Source: Luidia sarsii (lineage: Eukaryota > Echinodermata > Asteroidea > Paxillosida > Luidiidae). Taken from it: a stretch of 64,000 nt of DNA. Location of the stretch: NCBI GenBank assembly GCA_949987565.1, contig OX465118.1:3562538-3626537 (forward strand), read 5' to 3'. Both the position numbers and the translations under genes were made by a program. This document shows positions 34,873 to 44,000 of the stretch, piece after piece (position 1 is the first letter of the stretch; the number at the start of each line of letters is the position of its first letter). Below the pieces are notes generated by a model. The model did no database searches, had not been told where the DNA came from, and saw only the letters and a program-made list of their open reading frames with translations.

Positions 34873-35450
34873 TCACTGTGGGAGAAAAAGCGAAACCTCT
34901 GGGTGAGCTAAAAAAACAACCTCCAAAGCCTTATAAATGTTGTCCCTGAAAAGGACATTCCCCGCATCCGAAAGATGCAGACCATCGCGCCTAAACAGAG
35001 CATGATCAAAAGGCTTAATGTTGCGATAATGCACAATTACATGTACATGAGCCCCCAAATGACAACACGCTGTATGGGTGAACCAATTCAAAGGCACGTT
35101 CAAGAGTTTCCCCGCCCCAGAAGTGCATTCCCTGTAATAGAAAAGCCTGGGGAGAATGTCGGACCACACAATGAAGTACGTGGTAAAACATCCGCAACTC
35201 ACTGAGACCCCCCTCAATTATATCACGCACCACACCCACAGGGACCGAAAAATATCATTGGTGCCCAGGTGAACCACGAGAACCAAGAGGGCTGGCTTGG
35301 ACTTGAGGTGGCCACATGCTTTAGATATCAAAGATATCAGTTTTGAGCCCTGGACATCGATCCATCTGACCCGACCTGGCCCTGAATGGTGAGGGTCGGA
35401 CTGACCTGCCCAGAATGCAATACTGTCTCCCAGGACCCACACTCAGGACA
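34873..35450 (-). pseudogene. SGNH/GDSL hydrolase ORF of the YR element
   Basis: Minus-strand pieces give the SGNH blocks in order: MWVLGDSIAFWAGQ (block I, GDS with the nucleophilic serine), LVVHLGTNDIF (block III, GTND), a stretch with IEGGLSELRMFYH and SDILPRLFYYRE, and finally FRRDGLHLSDAGNVLFRDNI (block V, DGLHLS, with catalytic Asp and His). The family cleaves esters or lipids; its role in retroelements is unknown. Frames change near 35,218-35,240 and again before the last block, so it is broken, but all catalytic residues can be seen. Confidence 0.82.
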
Positions 35451-35559
35451 TTTCTGCCAAACAAAAGCAAAGAAAAAGAACCAAATGGGGAGAAGCGGGA
35501 ACCGACACCAGCTCTGGGAGGGGGGCAGGAAAACTATCTACCACGTCAAGCAACAGCAG

Positions 35560-36454
35560 GACCACTGGCTCAGAGAGATGAGGGTGAATAGAAGAATTAA
35601 ACGCACTGGATCTCCATCTACCCAATGATTTAATCTTGCAGCCACCATGGCAGTCCCAAAGCTGTGACCAATGTAACCATGCGAGGATATACCCAGGGCC
35701 CCCAGTGATTTAGCCAACATGAGTCAAATTTGGAAGGCAGTCAAGGGGGAGCCATCAAACTTGCAAAAGAAGGGGTCCTGGTTGGGTTTATGAATGGTTA
35801 GCCACAAGGGATCGTACCGGACATACAGACATCCCCGGTAAGCTATGAAAAGCAGTATCTCTCAGTTGATCTATCTTAGAAAAGTCTCACACGCATCACA
35901 GACTGATCTGGGCCCACAAACTGGATGTTGTCAGATGACAAAACCCTGGAACAGTCAGAATCTCTAGACCTGGCTGTAAAAAAGGGCAGCCTCGAACTGT
36001 GAAGAGGCAATGGCCCCCAACACGTTATGTAACTTATCCAAGAGGATGCCTAGCAAGCAGTCGGTCGGATCTGACCACTCATTGATTTTTTGTACGAAAG
36101 CAATGGCCACAGTATGGGTACCGATGGACGAAGAAGTCCATCCAGAAAGAGGCCCGCGATAAAGCCTATACCAGATGACTGGTGGGAGCTGGCCAGCGAG
36201 GCTCCAGGCCCGCCGCTTGACGGAACCATTGAAAGCGCTCCACGGCCTTGCCGTAAGTCACCCAGGTCCTTGTCGCTAGCAAAGCCCCCATCAACCTTTC
36301 CGCCTCGGCCTTCACAGATCCCAGAGAAAAGCCAGGACCTCGCAAGCAGGGTTCTAGCCAGACCAATTTTAGTAGTGGGCTCTAGAAATAAAGTTGAGCC
36401 GCGGTGAGAAAAATGCAGTGCAACATGATCAAGGTTTAGGGCCAACATTTTCAC
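35560..36454 (-). pseudogene. YR element tyrosine recombinase, fragmented
   Basis: The N-terminal core-binding region appears as LLATRTWVTYGKAVERFQWF followed by RQAAGLEPRWPAPTSHLV (36,300-36,166), then another frame with IGFIAGLFLDGL...RPS. A C-terminal region contains GYIGHSFGTAMVAARLNHWV (about 35,680-35,620). It aligns with the GHSFRIGA box of these recombinases, with the expected Arg lost through a shift or substitution. The middle contains stops. It cannot encode a working integrase. Confidence 0.72.
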
Positions 36455-37160
36455 CGTTCCAACTCACCGGTTCCACTTTCTGCATTTTCATCCTCATTTT
36501 CTTCGAGTTCCTGTCTTTTTCGCTTTCCGAAGAATTCCTCCAGGTTTTTTTTGCGAAGCCATAATCAAGAATTTAAAGCCCCGCGCCAGTCAGCCAGTTA
36601 ATACTTCGGCATACATGACATCGACTACGAACAAGATAAGGCCGGCCGAGCGCATCGTGTTTACCTTTGACTTTGCACACGGTGTACTATTTCTACATGG
36701 CAATTCCACTAACAAGTCTGCCACTTTGGACCCGTGGATTTTTTTTTCACCGCTGTTCCCTTTTCCCATGTTTCAACATTGCTTACTAATAAAGTAATAT
36801 TACCGTCAACGAAAAGTTTAGTGTCCAACAGACTGACACAAGTTGAATATACGCTGGTCTCCCGATTGATTGGCAAAGAAAACTTGCATACATCGCCTGT
36901 GCATGTGCATACCGTACCAGTGCATGTGCATACACCAAACACTGAAGAGCAAGGATTAGAATTATGTGGTGTTCGCGCGATGCATGTTGAGTGATCGCTA
37001 GTTCCCTACATGTACAGATATACGGTAGGCCTACGCTAAAAATTGGAAATTATATCGTCTTGTAAACATTGAGAATCAGTGCTTCACATTTCAAAACACA
37101 GAAAAGGGTGAACTTTTATTCAGGAATGTGATAAAAATTCACGATTGGCAATACTTTTAT

Positions 37161-38126
37161 TCAATGCGGAAATTTGTGCGGGGCGGCAGAGTTTATTTCA
37201 GACCTATGTTCCGGGTGCAAATTTTCAGTGCCGGGCTGGCCCGCCCAGTGCTGCCCACCATGGCTAGAACCCTGCTCGCAACCCTGGGTGGAGGCTGCCG
37301 GAGTCAGAGCTCTGAATTGATGCATTTGTAAATGTGACAATGCATCAGCAATGTTATTTTCTAAGCCTGGAATGTGTTGAGCGTGGGAAGAAACATTTGT
37401 ATCCAGGCATAGCAGAATAAAATAACTTACCAGGCGCATAATCCTTGTACAACTGGAGGTCTGTTTGTTAATAATAGCAATCACCGCCGTATTGTCTGAT
37501 TGAATGAGAATGCATATCCCCGACAGCGAGCACCTCCAGAGAGTAAGAGCCACCACCACCGGAAAGAATTCCAACCAGGTGATGGATTGAGAGGCAATCC
37601 TGACTGCATTGGGCCATGGCCCGCAAAACCACCTGCCCCCAAAGTAGCCCCCAAAACCGGTATGATTGCCCTGCCATTGAACTTGTGCAGGAAAACCAAC
37701 CATAGCAGTAGGTCCGACTACCAGATTGATCGCGTCATCAAAGCATGAAAATTTGTCTGCACAATATTGCTTATCGATACCTTCATTAACGGAGGAAGGA
37801 GCAGGATACATGTAATACAAATTATGAATCAGGCAGAAACTGCCTGGCTCAGACTTTGGCACCAATCCAATTGGGAAGATCTTGACATTGGGAATGGGGC
37901 TGGTGCTAGAAGGACCTGCCATGCATCCCAACCGTACTTCCTTTGACAACTTTTCCAAAGCTAGAGCTGGCCTAGCCAAAACAGACTTTGAATTTATTGA
38001 ATTGCTACCCACCCGTGCCCCTTTGAAACCCAACCTGAAGCCCTCAGAAAACCCAATGCGCAACAACTCTGCGGCTGCTTTGTTGGGATAATTGACCAAC
38101 AATGTACCAAGGGCATCCAGTCGCAC
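37161..38126 (-). CDS. YR element RT-RNase H ORF lacking the RT catalytic core
   Basis: This 321-codon open frame starts within the RT N-terminal region (AAELLRIGFSEGFRLGFKGA, VLARPALALEKL, KIFPIGLVPKSEPGSFCLIH). It breaks off after SCFDDAINLVVG and continues at once as RNase H (GGYFGGRWFCGPWP, ILIQSDNTAVIAIINKQTSS, HIPGLENNIADALSHLQ). The palm with motif YxDD is absent. RNase H landmarks (SDNTA, the H and the ADALS aspartate) are present. The frame has stayed open despite the internal deletion, which could be chance or a recent deletion. The protein would have no polymerase activity. Confidence 0.75.
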   Translation of the reverse strand: MRLDALGTLLVNYPNKAAAELLRIGFSEGFRLGFKGARVGSNSINSKSVLARPALALEKLSKEVRLGCMAGPSSTSPIPNVKIFPIGLVPKSEPGSFCLIHNLYYMYPAPSSVNEGIDKQYCADKFSCFDDAINLVVGPTAMVGFPAQVQWQGNHTGFGGYFGGRWFCGPWPNAVRIASQSITWLEFFPVVVALTLWRCSLSGICILIQSDNTAVIAIINKQTSSCTRIMRLVSYFILLCLDTNVSSHAQHIPGLENNIADALSHLQMHQFRALTPAASTQGCEQGSSHGGQHWAGQPGTENLHPEHRSEINSAAPHKFPH

Positions 38127-38231
38127 AGGTGTGTAAGCCAGGCAACATACGCAACTGATGGGTCAAGGGCATGCTGCTTGACTCCCGTCTTGTCAAGCTT
38201 TGTGCTCAGGTTTGCACATGTACATGTGTAG

Positions 38232-39048
38232 GTGAACTTGCAATTGGAGAATGAACATGAGCCGCAGTTTAAGGCGAAACACACATTCGACTGCTGGAAT
38301 GATGTGTTAGAGTGGGCGCGAAAAGACAGAGAAGGGCGAGACCTGAAAGAGGGGGCCACACCATCAAAGGGACCCAAATCTGCACCCAGGGGATCAGGGA
38401 CAGCTGAATCCCCCCTCCAAATTTGTGTGTGTCAAAGGGACCCCAGCTCCCCCCAAGGTAGACCCCAAAGGCATCTCACCAATGCTAGTGAGCTGGGACT
38501 CAGGTGTCCAAGGACAGGCCCTGCAGACTGTCTGGCAGGAGAAACCTGCCAAGACTGTGGTGCAAGCGGCCGGGAAACTGTGCAAGTCCAACCGAATCCG
38601 AGGAGTCAGGGTGTGGAGAAGACACGCCGGCTTGGAGACCTTGATTGGAGGGGTGTCAAAAGCCCTGGGAAGGTTAAGATCTGGATGCGATCAGCCCATG
38701 CTCTTCTTCGAAAGCCGGAGCCGTCCCACTCGACGACACCATCCCCTGAACCCCTCCGCAGCTGCAGAGTGCAGCTGATTCACGTGATGGCATCTGCGAT
38801 GTTGTTGGATACGAGTCCAGAGGACGGGGAGGGGACGATTCGGCCCTCCCACCACGGGAGGCCATCGCCGCTGATGGGGACACGGCCTGCTCGCACTCAG
38901 GCATCTGCGGATCAATAGGCAGCGGCATGGGTGAGGCAGACACCACCCACCGACCACTGGAGGACCGCACCGCCGCAGGGGGAATGACTCGCTCCCGCCC
39001 GGGGATCTGCTGATCAGCGGCATGAGCAAGGTACGGTGGCATGAGCAA
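38232..39048 (-). pseudogene. YR element gag-like region
   Basis: Minus-strand frames include a Pro/Ser-rich N-terminal stretch (ADQQIPGRERVIPPAAVRSS), a middle block (MPLGSTLGGAGVPLTHTN) and a zinc-knuckle-like end (CFALNCGSCSFSNCKFTYTC, about 38,290-38,230). The C-x-C-type knuckle before RT is typical of DIRS and Ngaro gag proteins. Three small direct repeats of GGTGGCATGAGCAAGG lie at 39,016-39,070. At least one frameshift separates the pieces. Confidence 0.55.
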
Positions 39049-39214
39049 GGTTCGGTGGCATGAGCAAGGAGGACACAGTCACAGCACGATGACCACGGGA
39101 GGCCCGCACCACCGCTCGGGAGGACGACACCGCACGCTGACCATTGGCAGCACAACGACCATGAGTGACCCGCACAGCCGCTGGGGGCTCGACCAGATTG
39201 TACTCGGGGAACTG

Positions 39215-39840
39215 CCCTTCCCTTCCCTTCCCTTCCCTTCCCTTCCCTTCCCTTCCCTTCCCTTCCCTTCCCTTCCCTTCCCTTCCCTTCCCTTCCCTTC
39301 CCTTCCCTTCCCTTCCCTTCCCTTCCCTTCCCTTCCCTTCCCTTCCCTTCCCTTCCCTTCCCTTCCCTTCCCTTCCCTTCCCTTCCCTTCCCTTCCCTTC
39401 CCTTCCCTTCCCTTCCCTTCCCTTCCCTTCCCTTCCCTTCCCTTCCCTTCCCTTCCCTTCCCTTCCCTTCCCTTCCCTTCCCTTCCCTTCCCTTCCCTTC
39501 CCTTCCCTTCCCTTCCCTTCCCTTCCCTTCCCTTCCCTTCCCTTCCCTTCCCTTCCCTTCCCTTCCCTTCCCTTCCCTTCCCTTCCCTTCCCTTCCCTTC
39601 CCTTCCCTTCCCTTCCCTTCCCTTCCCTTCCCTTCCCTTCCCTTCCCTTCCCTTCCCTTCCCTTCCCTTCCCTTCCCTTCCCTTCCCTTCCCTTCCCTTC
39701 CCTTCCCTTCCCTTCCCTTCCCTTCCCTTCCCTTCCCTTCCCTTCCCTTCCCTTCCCTTCCCTTCCCTTCCCTTCCCTTCCCTTCCCTTCCCTTCCCTTC
39801 CCTTCCCTTCCCTTCCCTTCCCTTCCCTTCCCTTCCCTTC
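39215..39840. repeat. (CCCTT)n / (AAGGG)n pentanucleotide array, about 125 perfect units
   Basis: An uninterrupted run of CCCTT fills 626 bp with no visible substitution. The opposite strand is (AAGGG)n, with GGG runs every five bases, able to form G-quadruplex or triplex structures. Both strands are open in several frames only because the unit contains no stop. It sits inside a PDE intron next to the gag-like region of the YR element. The length is as assembled; such arrays are prone to assembly and length error. Confidence 0.98.
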
Positions 39841-40085
39841 AGGGAACAAAATAATATTTGATGGAACAATGATTTGGAGGGAACGAAATAATAATTCAAA
39901 GGAACAAAATAGCATATTTCAAGAAAACGAAATAGCATATTTCGAGGAAATGTAATATTATTTCGAGGAAATGTAATAGTTTTTCGAGGGAACGAAATAA
40001 TAATTCAAGAGAATGAAATGATTTTGAGGGAACGAAATAATTATTCGAGGGAATGAAATGATTTTGGAGGAAACGAAATATTAAC
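39841..40085. repeat. Diverged minisatellite, unit about 20-27 bp
   Basis: Units of the form GAGGGAACGAAATAATTATT repeat about ten times with variation (GGAACAAAATAGCATATTTC, GAGGAAATGTAATATTATTT). The GGGAAC start resembles the GGGAA of the neighbouring array, suggesting the pentamer array may have grown from one such unit. Confidence 0.8.
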
Positions 40086-40193
40086 AGGTTTTTTGGGGGG
40101 TAAATCTTGGGATTTTGGTCGGGGATAGTAAATTCTAGCAGTAAATGGCCAGTTCCCTTGAACCCTACACTCATCAAAATTCTTAATTTCAAT

Positions 40194-40235
40194 AAAAAAG
40201 GGTGACTTCTCGGGTCCAAGTTACTTGGACTAAGT
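40194..40235. repeat. Solo end of the 7,998-8,121 MITE family
   Basis: AAAAAGGGTGACTTCTCGGG then TCCAAGTTACTTGGACTAA matches the right end of the foldback MITE at 8,086-8,121. The other end is not evident. Confidence 0.6.
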
Positions 40236-41090
40236 AAGAGGCCCTGTGGTTTTTGTATATATTTTATTTATATCTTTTTCGTATCGGCATACTTATTTTG
40301 AGTATGGACATTTTACCCTGCTTATTTATCGGCATTTTTTCTTTTCCGTATCGGCATTTTTATCTGCGTATCGGCCCCGTTACACAAGTTTGTACGTGGG
40401 GAAAACCCTGGATTGAATCCGGTACAGTAATTTGAAAGGGTCCAAAAATTGATACCAAACGTCTCTCAATCTCGCCGCATGTGTTTGTTGCAAGTTGTTG
40501 TCGGAAAAATTGGGTCCACGGGCAGCCTCAAGTTCGTTTCACACTTGCACAATTCCATCAGCTCTTTCGTGTAATTGCTGACGGATACACCTATATCTTG
40601 AAGAATGGTCTTCTGTTTTTGGACAGTCCAACTATCGAAGATTGTATCCATAGAAAATGGGTAAACATCAGGAAATTGCGAAACTTTTAGCGGAATAAAA
40701 TCATGTGGAGTATTGTTGTAGCACACTTGAGCAAACTAAGCTGAGTAGATTGGTAACGATCGCTGTTGCATAAGATGTTGGATTCAGGGGTCTATGATCC
40801 AGACCGCTCGCCATGTCGTTTCTAAGAAAAGGCCTGCTCCGAATCACGTGAGTAGCAACAGAGTCTTTGAAGACATCCGGTCACGAATAGTCTGGCACGA
40901 AGCATCATTAACACATGGACGCCGTGCGGTGATACAGGGTTTCGTGCCAGTATGCAAATTAACACGCAAAAGGCTTATTAAAAACTGGTACCAGGCTAAT
41001 AACCTTGGTTATTCAAAATGTTCAGAAAAACATGTATTCTTGGCACAACTTAAAACAACATTTCTTTTTTTAAATGGCAAAAACAATTGA
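40236..41090. other. Unassigned stretch with short open frames
   Basis: Open frames at 40,466-40,726 (minus, 86 codons) and 40,794-41,090 (plus, 98 codons) have ordinary amino-acid composition but match no family I recognise. They may be fragments of an unrecognised mobile element. I do not assign function. Confidence 0.25.
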
Positions 41091-41093
41091 CTG

Positions 41094-41161
41094 GACTGGA
41101 ACTTGAACCCAAGAGCTCTGTTTTAATGTACCATTGCAATTACCATCTGAGCTATCCAGCC
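41094..41161 (-). pseudogene. tRNA-like sequence (pseudogene or SINE head)
   Basis: On the minus strand the ends pair as an acceptor stem (GGCTGGA with TCCAGTC). An A box (TAGCTCAGATGG) and a B box (GGTTCAAGTTCC) are in place, and the T stem pairs with wobbles. The D and anticodon stems do not pair well and the position before the would-be anticodon is not U, so it is not a functional tRNA. A tRNA-derived SINE head or tRNA pseudogene is most likely. Confidence 0.6.
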
Positions 41162-42697
41162 ATTAAATTTGTGATCCATTCTAGTCACTTTCTCCAGTTT
41201 CAGAAAGTCATAGTTTGGTCTGTGTCATTATCAAACAGCTGGTTGTAAACTTGTTGGGGCTACATTAAGTATCCTCTGTATGTATCCTCTGTACATGTAC
41301 ATGTAATGTACATGTACATGTATGTACTTGTATTGTATGTCAAATCTTGGTGTTGGAGCACTATTCTTTAGTATATTTATAACGTTTTGCACTGTTTGAT
41401 TAACATTCATTTACTGTTTCTTAAAGTCATTTATTTGTTATTGTTGTACACTGTAGATTTCCAATGTCCCTTTTTCTCTTTTGGTTTGCATGTTCATTTC
41501 CATTTTTGTCATGACAAGCACTACTTAATTACACATTTACTTAACTCAGTTGAAGGACATTGAATTGGTCCATCACTGTCAACATTGCCAGATCTCAATT
41601 TGGATCTGAGGGAAGTGGGAATAAGGGTGAAATGAGTTTACACATGATATCCTTATTCAACTGTGGAATTGCATATTGGAAAAGAGAGTATGTAAAAAAA
41701 GATAATAACATGTATTTCAAATGCTAAAATCAAAGTGTGAAGGTATAAAAGTTGTTGTCTTTACCTGTTGAAAATAGTCACTTATTTCATTAAAAGTGTT
41801 TGTGTGCCTTACATTTCACATGTATTTGTTATACTTCTGTATTCCTCCCTTTTCCCTACCTGTTCTGGAGCCGATTTCAGTGTGTAACTTATGCCTTATC
41901 TACATGTACATTACTTATGGCGCAATACTTACGACATTAACTTATGGCATATTTGCTCTATAACTTGAAATTGATTTCACGAAACTTGACATAGCTGCAC
42001 AACATCGGATCTTCATTTTTCTTTTTTAAAATTGTGGATGAGGGTGACCTTGGGTCATATCAATAACTGTTTGAAGAACACATGCTTTGAAGTAATTTCT
42101 ACATGGAATGTTCATTAAGAGCGCACACACCATGGAAATTTTATTGGAGGCAGCCATTTGAGCGAGGTACTGTACATGTACGCTGTCGATGTAAAAATGA
42201 TGCATGTATATTGTTTTTCATTATTACATGAAAAGCGGGGAATTACCCAAGTCTGACGCTCAAAAGTCAAATTTATCTTCAACATTACAAATTATCCACT
42301 ATAATTATCAAAATCTATAGAACCCTCAATCATTTTGCTGTTGTCAAGAGTATCCAAAGGATTTGTTCTCACGAAACAATCTCTCTGCAAAGTGCTCTTT
42401 GATGTTCACATTGCTCTAACAGCAGCACCAACCCAATGTTTACAACATGTAGTAATGTCTTACACCACCTAAAAATGTGGCGTAAGTTATGCCACAATGA
42501 AGGCATAAGCCTCTGACTTGCACCCTATCCCAATAGTGCATAACTTTTGTGAAATGCGTCATCAAGTTATTGCGCAGCTTAGCAATAAGATAGGGTGTAT
42601 GCGGAGTTACACCATTAGCTAATGTTTGGTGAAATTGGCAGCTGTTGGTACTGGTACAATGTACATTGTTAATATTAAGCATTTTCTCATTATACAG

Positions 42698-42768
42698 AGC
42701 ATATTTTCTCAAGTATTTGAGTTAGAGGTGGATGATCTTGAAAACAAAGGTTCTAACAATGTCAGCAG
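42698..42768 (+). CDS. PDE exon: GAF-B, variable loop
   Basis: This 71-bp exon (acceptor TATACAG, donor GTAGGT) starts in phase 0 and ends two bases into a codon. It encodes SIFSQVFELEVDDLENKGSN then NVS. The pattern VFE(L/M)E-x-(D/E)-(D/E)-LE-K corresponds to the early GAF-B strand and loop of PDE5 and PDE11. The split AGC codon is completed by the first base of the exon at 43,183, which supports both borders. Confidence 0.88.
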
Positions 42769-43182
42769 GTAGGTTGATTTTTTTTTATTTCGATGTTGTT
42801 GCAACGTCTGAAACCTACACTGTACATGTACATGTACAGTATATCAATTTATTGAAAATAAACATATTGGTTAATTTTGTATTTTATATTATAGTCTGAC
42901 TGCTTCTGCTTACAGTAGTCAATATTTTGTTTAAAACTAAAAGGCTCCGATTTTCAAATTATTAACTGAAAAATATGAAATTTACCTTGATGATTTGGAA
43001 GCAATTGAGTGAGTTGTGACAGCAAATTGAGTCTATGTAATGATGTTCTGTCCATCTGTCCATCTCCCCCTCCCCCTCCTGCTCGATCAGTTTCACATCA
43101 CCAAATTGCCAAGTTTACGTTGGCTTTTGATTTTCAGTACAACATTACATGTACATGAATTAATATGTCCCTTTACTTACAG

Positions 43183-43243
43183 CACTCAGTGTCGCTTTCC
43201 AATCCACCTAGGAATCACAGGGTACACTGCAACCACTGGTGAG
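43183..43243 (+). CDS. PDE exon: GAF-B ligand-pocket motif
   Basis: This 61-bp exon (acceptor ACTTACAG, donor GTAAGT) completes a split codon and ends in phase 0. It encodes TQCRFPIHLGITGYTATTGE. RFPI-x-x-GI-(A/T)-G-x-(V/T)-A-TTGE is the conserved GAF element that forms part of the cyclic-nucleotide pocket. It joins in phase to the short exon at 51,917. Confidence 0.92.
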
Positions 43244-44000
43244 GTAAGTCTAAGATGAAAAATTGCTATGACATTTGCCAGTACCACACATGTGCAGTGT
43301 GTACAGTAGGACCTCTGAATTCAAAGCCTCAATGGGGTTGCTGTACACTGGGCCCTCTAATTCCAGACACCACTTTTGTCCAAATTACATACACTTTTCC
43401 AGTCTACCACTAATGTCCTATTTACATGGATTACCACATTAGCTGCAACAATTAAGCTATTATGGGATCATTATTGTGGACAATTGAGGAATAAAGTGCT
43501 TTCGCAGAAGACAGTGTGTTGACACAGCCAAATGGTCGCCGGACAGACTGTTGAAATCCACCAACTCCCAACACAAATTCCACACTTCGGTGGGGTCGAC
43601 CACCTTGAATAACTGTCCACATGGAGAGGAGCATACCGGTAGTCTGTAAGTAAAGGGCATCCAGTACATGCATTACTTGGACACAATTTACATGCACAGT
43701 AGCACTGCACTGCAGTGCACCTGACAAAACCCACATAGATGACAGGCTCACATATGGAAGACATGACTCTTGCGGGTATGCCCTTCTGGTAGGGCTCCAA
43801 ATATGACCAATCTTAATGGTGAGGCCACAAAGATTCAGACTTCTCTCCAGTGTACATCTGTGCACGATATATTCTAAGAAGTATAACAATTTTAAGCTAT
43901 TTCATTAGTCAATATATATGCACAGAATTCCTATTTCCTTCACATATTACCATATGTCTAGGTTTGATTAACTGGGTGAATGTGTACCGGTACTTGAAAC

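Larger units (their letters stand above)
34600..39048 (-). mobile_element. YR retroelement (DIRS/Ngaro type) with SGNH hydrolase ORF, degenerate
   Basis: In minus-strand order: a gag-like region with a CCCH knuckle (about 39,048-38,240), a partial RT joined to RNase H (38,126-37,161), a tyrosine recombinase (about 36,450-35,560), and an SGNH/GDSL hydrolase (about 35,450-34,873). RT, RNase H and a tyrosine recombinase in place of a DDE integrase define YR retrotransposons; some DIRS and Ngaro elements carry an extra hydrolase ORF, which suits this order. Terminal repeats were not identified. The RT core is missing and several frames are shifted. Confidence 0.8.
30064..42697 (+). other. PDE intron of 12.6 kb
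   Basis: The intron holds a foldback repeat (30,790-31,490), TACATGTA-dense DNA (31,590-31,920), a mirror pair of PLE motifs (32,940-33,095), the minus-strand YR retroelement, the CCCTT array with a minisatellite, and a tRNA-like sequence. The stretches 30,064-30,790, 31,950-32,940, 33,100-34,560 and 41,170-42,697 show no gene. The stretch 32,290-32,480 contains GGTTATAACGA-type blocks that recur at 62,470-62,620. Confidence 0.7.

Noticed and set aside
34626..34949. Plus-strand 107-codon frame
   Set aside because: It lies opposite the 3' part of the minus-strand YR element and has no family resemblance.
39079..39955. Long open frames of 229-415 codons on both strands across the CCCTT array
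   Set aside because: The pentamer has no stop in these frames, so open frames of several hundred codons arise automatically on both strands. The repetitive LPFPS/GREGK peptides are not evidence of a gene.
41875..42620. Possible MITE with GTGTAACTTATGCC-type ends
   Set aside because: The two ends match only loosely and no target duplication could be fixed.
43452..43889. Overlapping minus-strand frames of 145 and 109 codons
   Set aside because: Composition is protein-like, but I recognise no family, no splice context and no neighbouring element. Not enough for a gene call.
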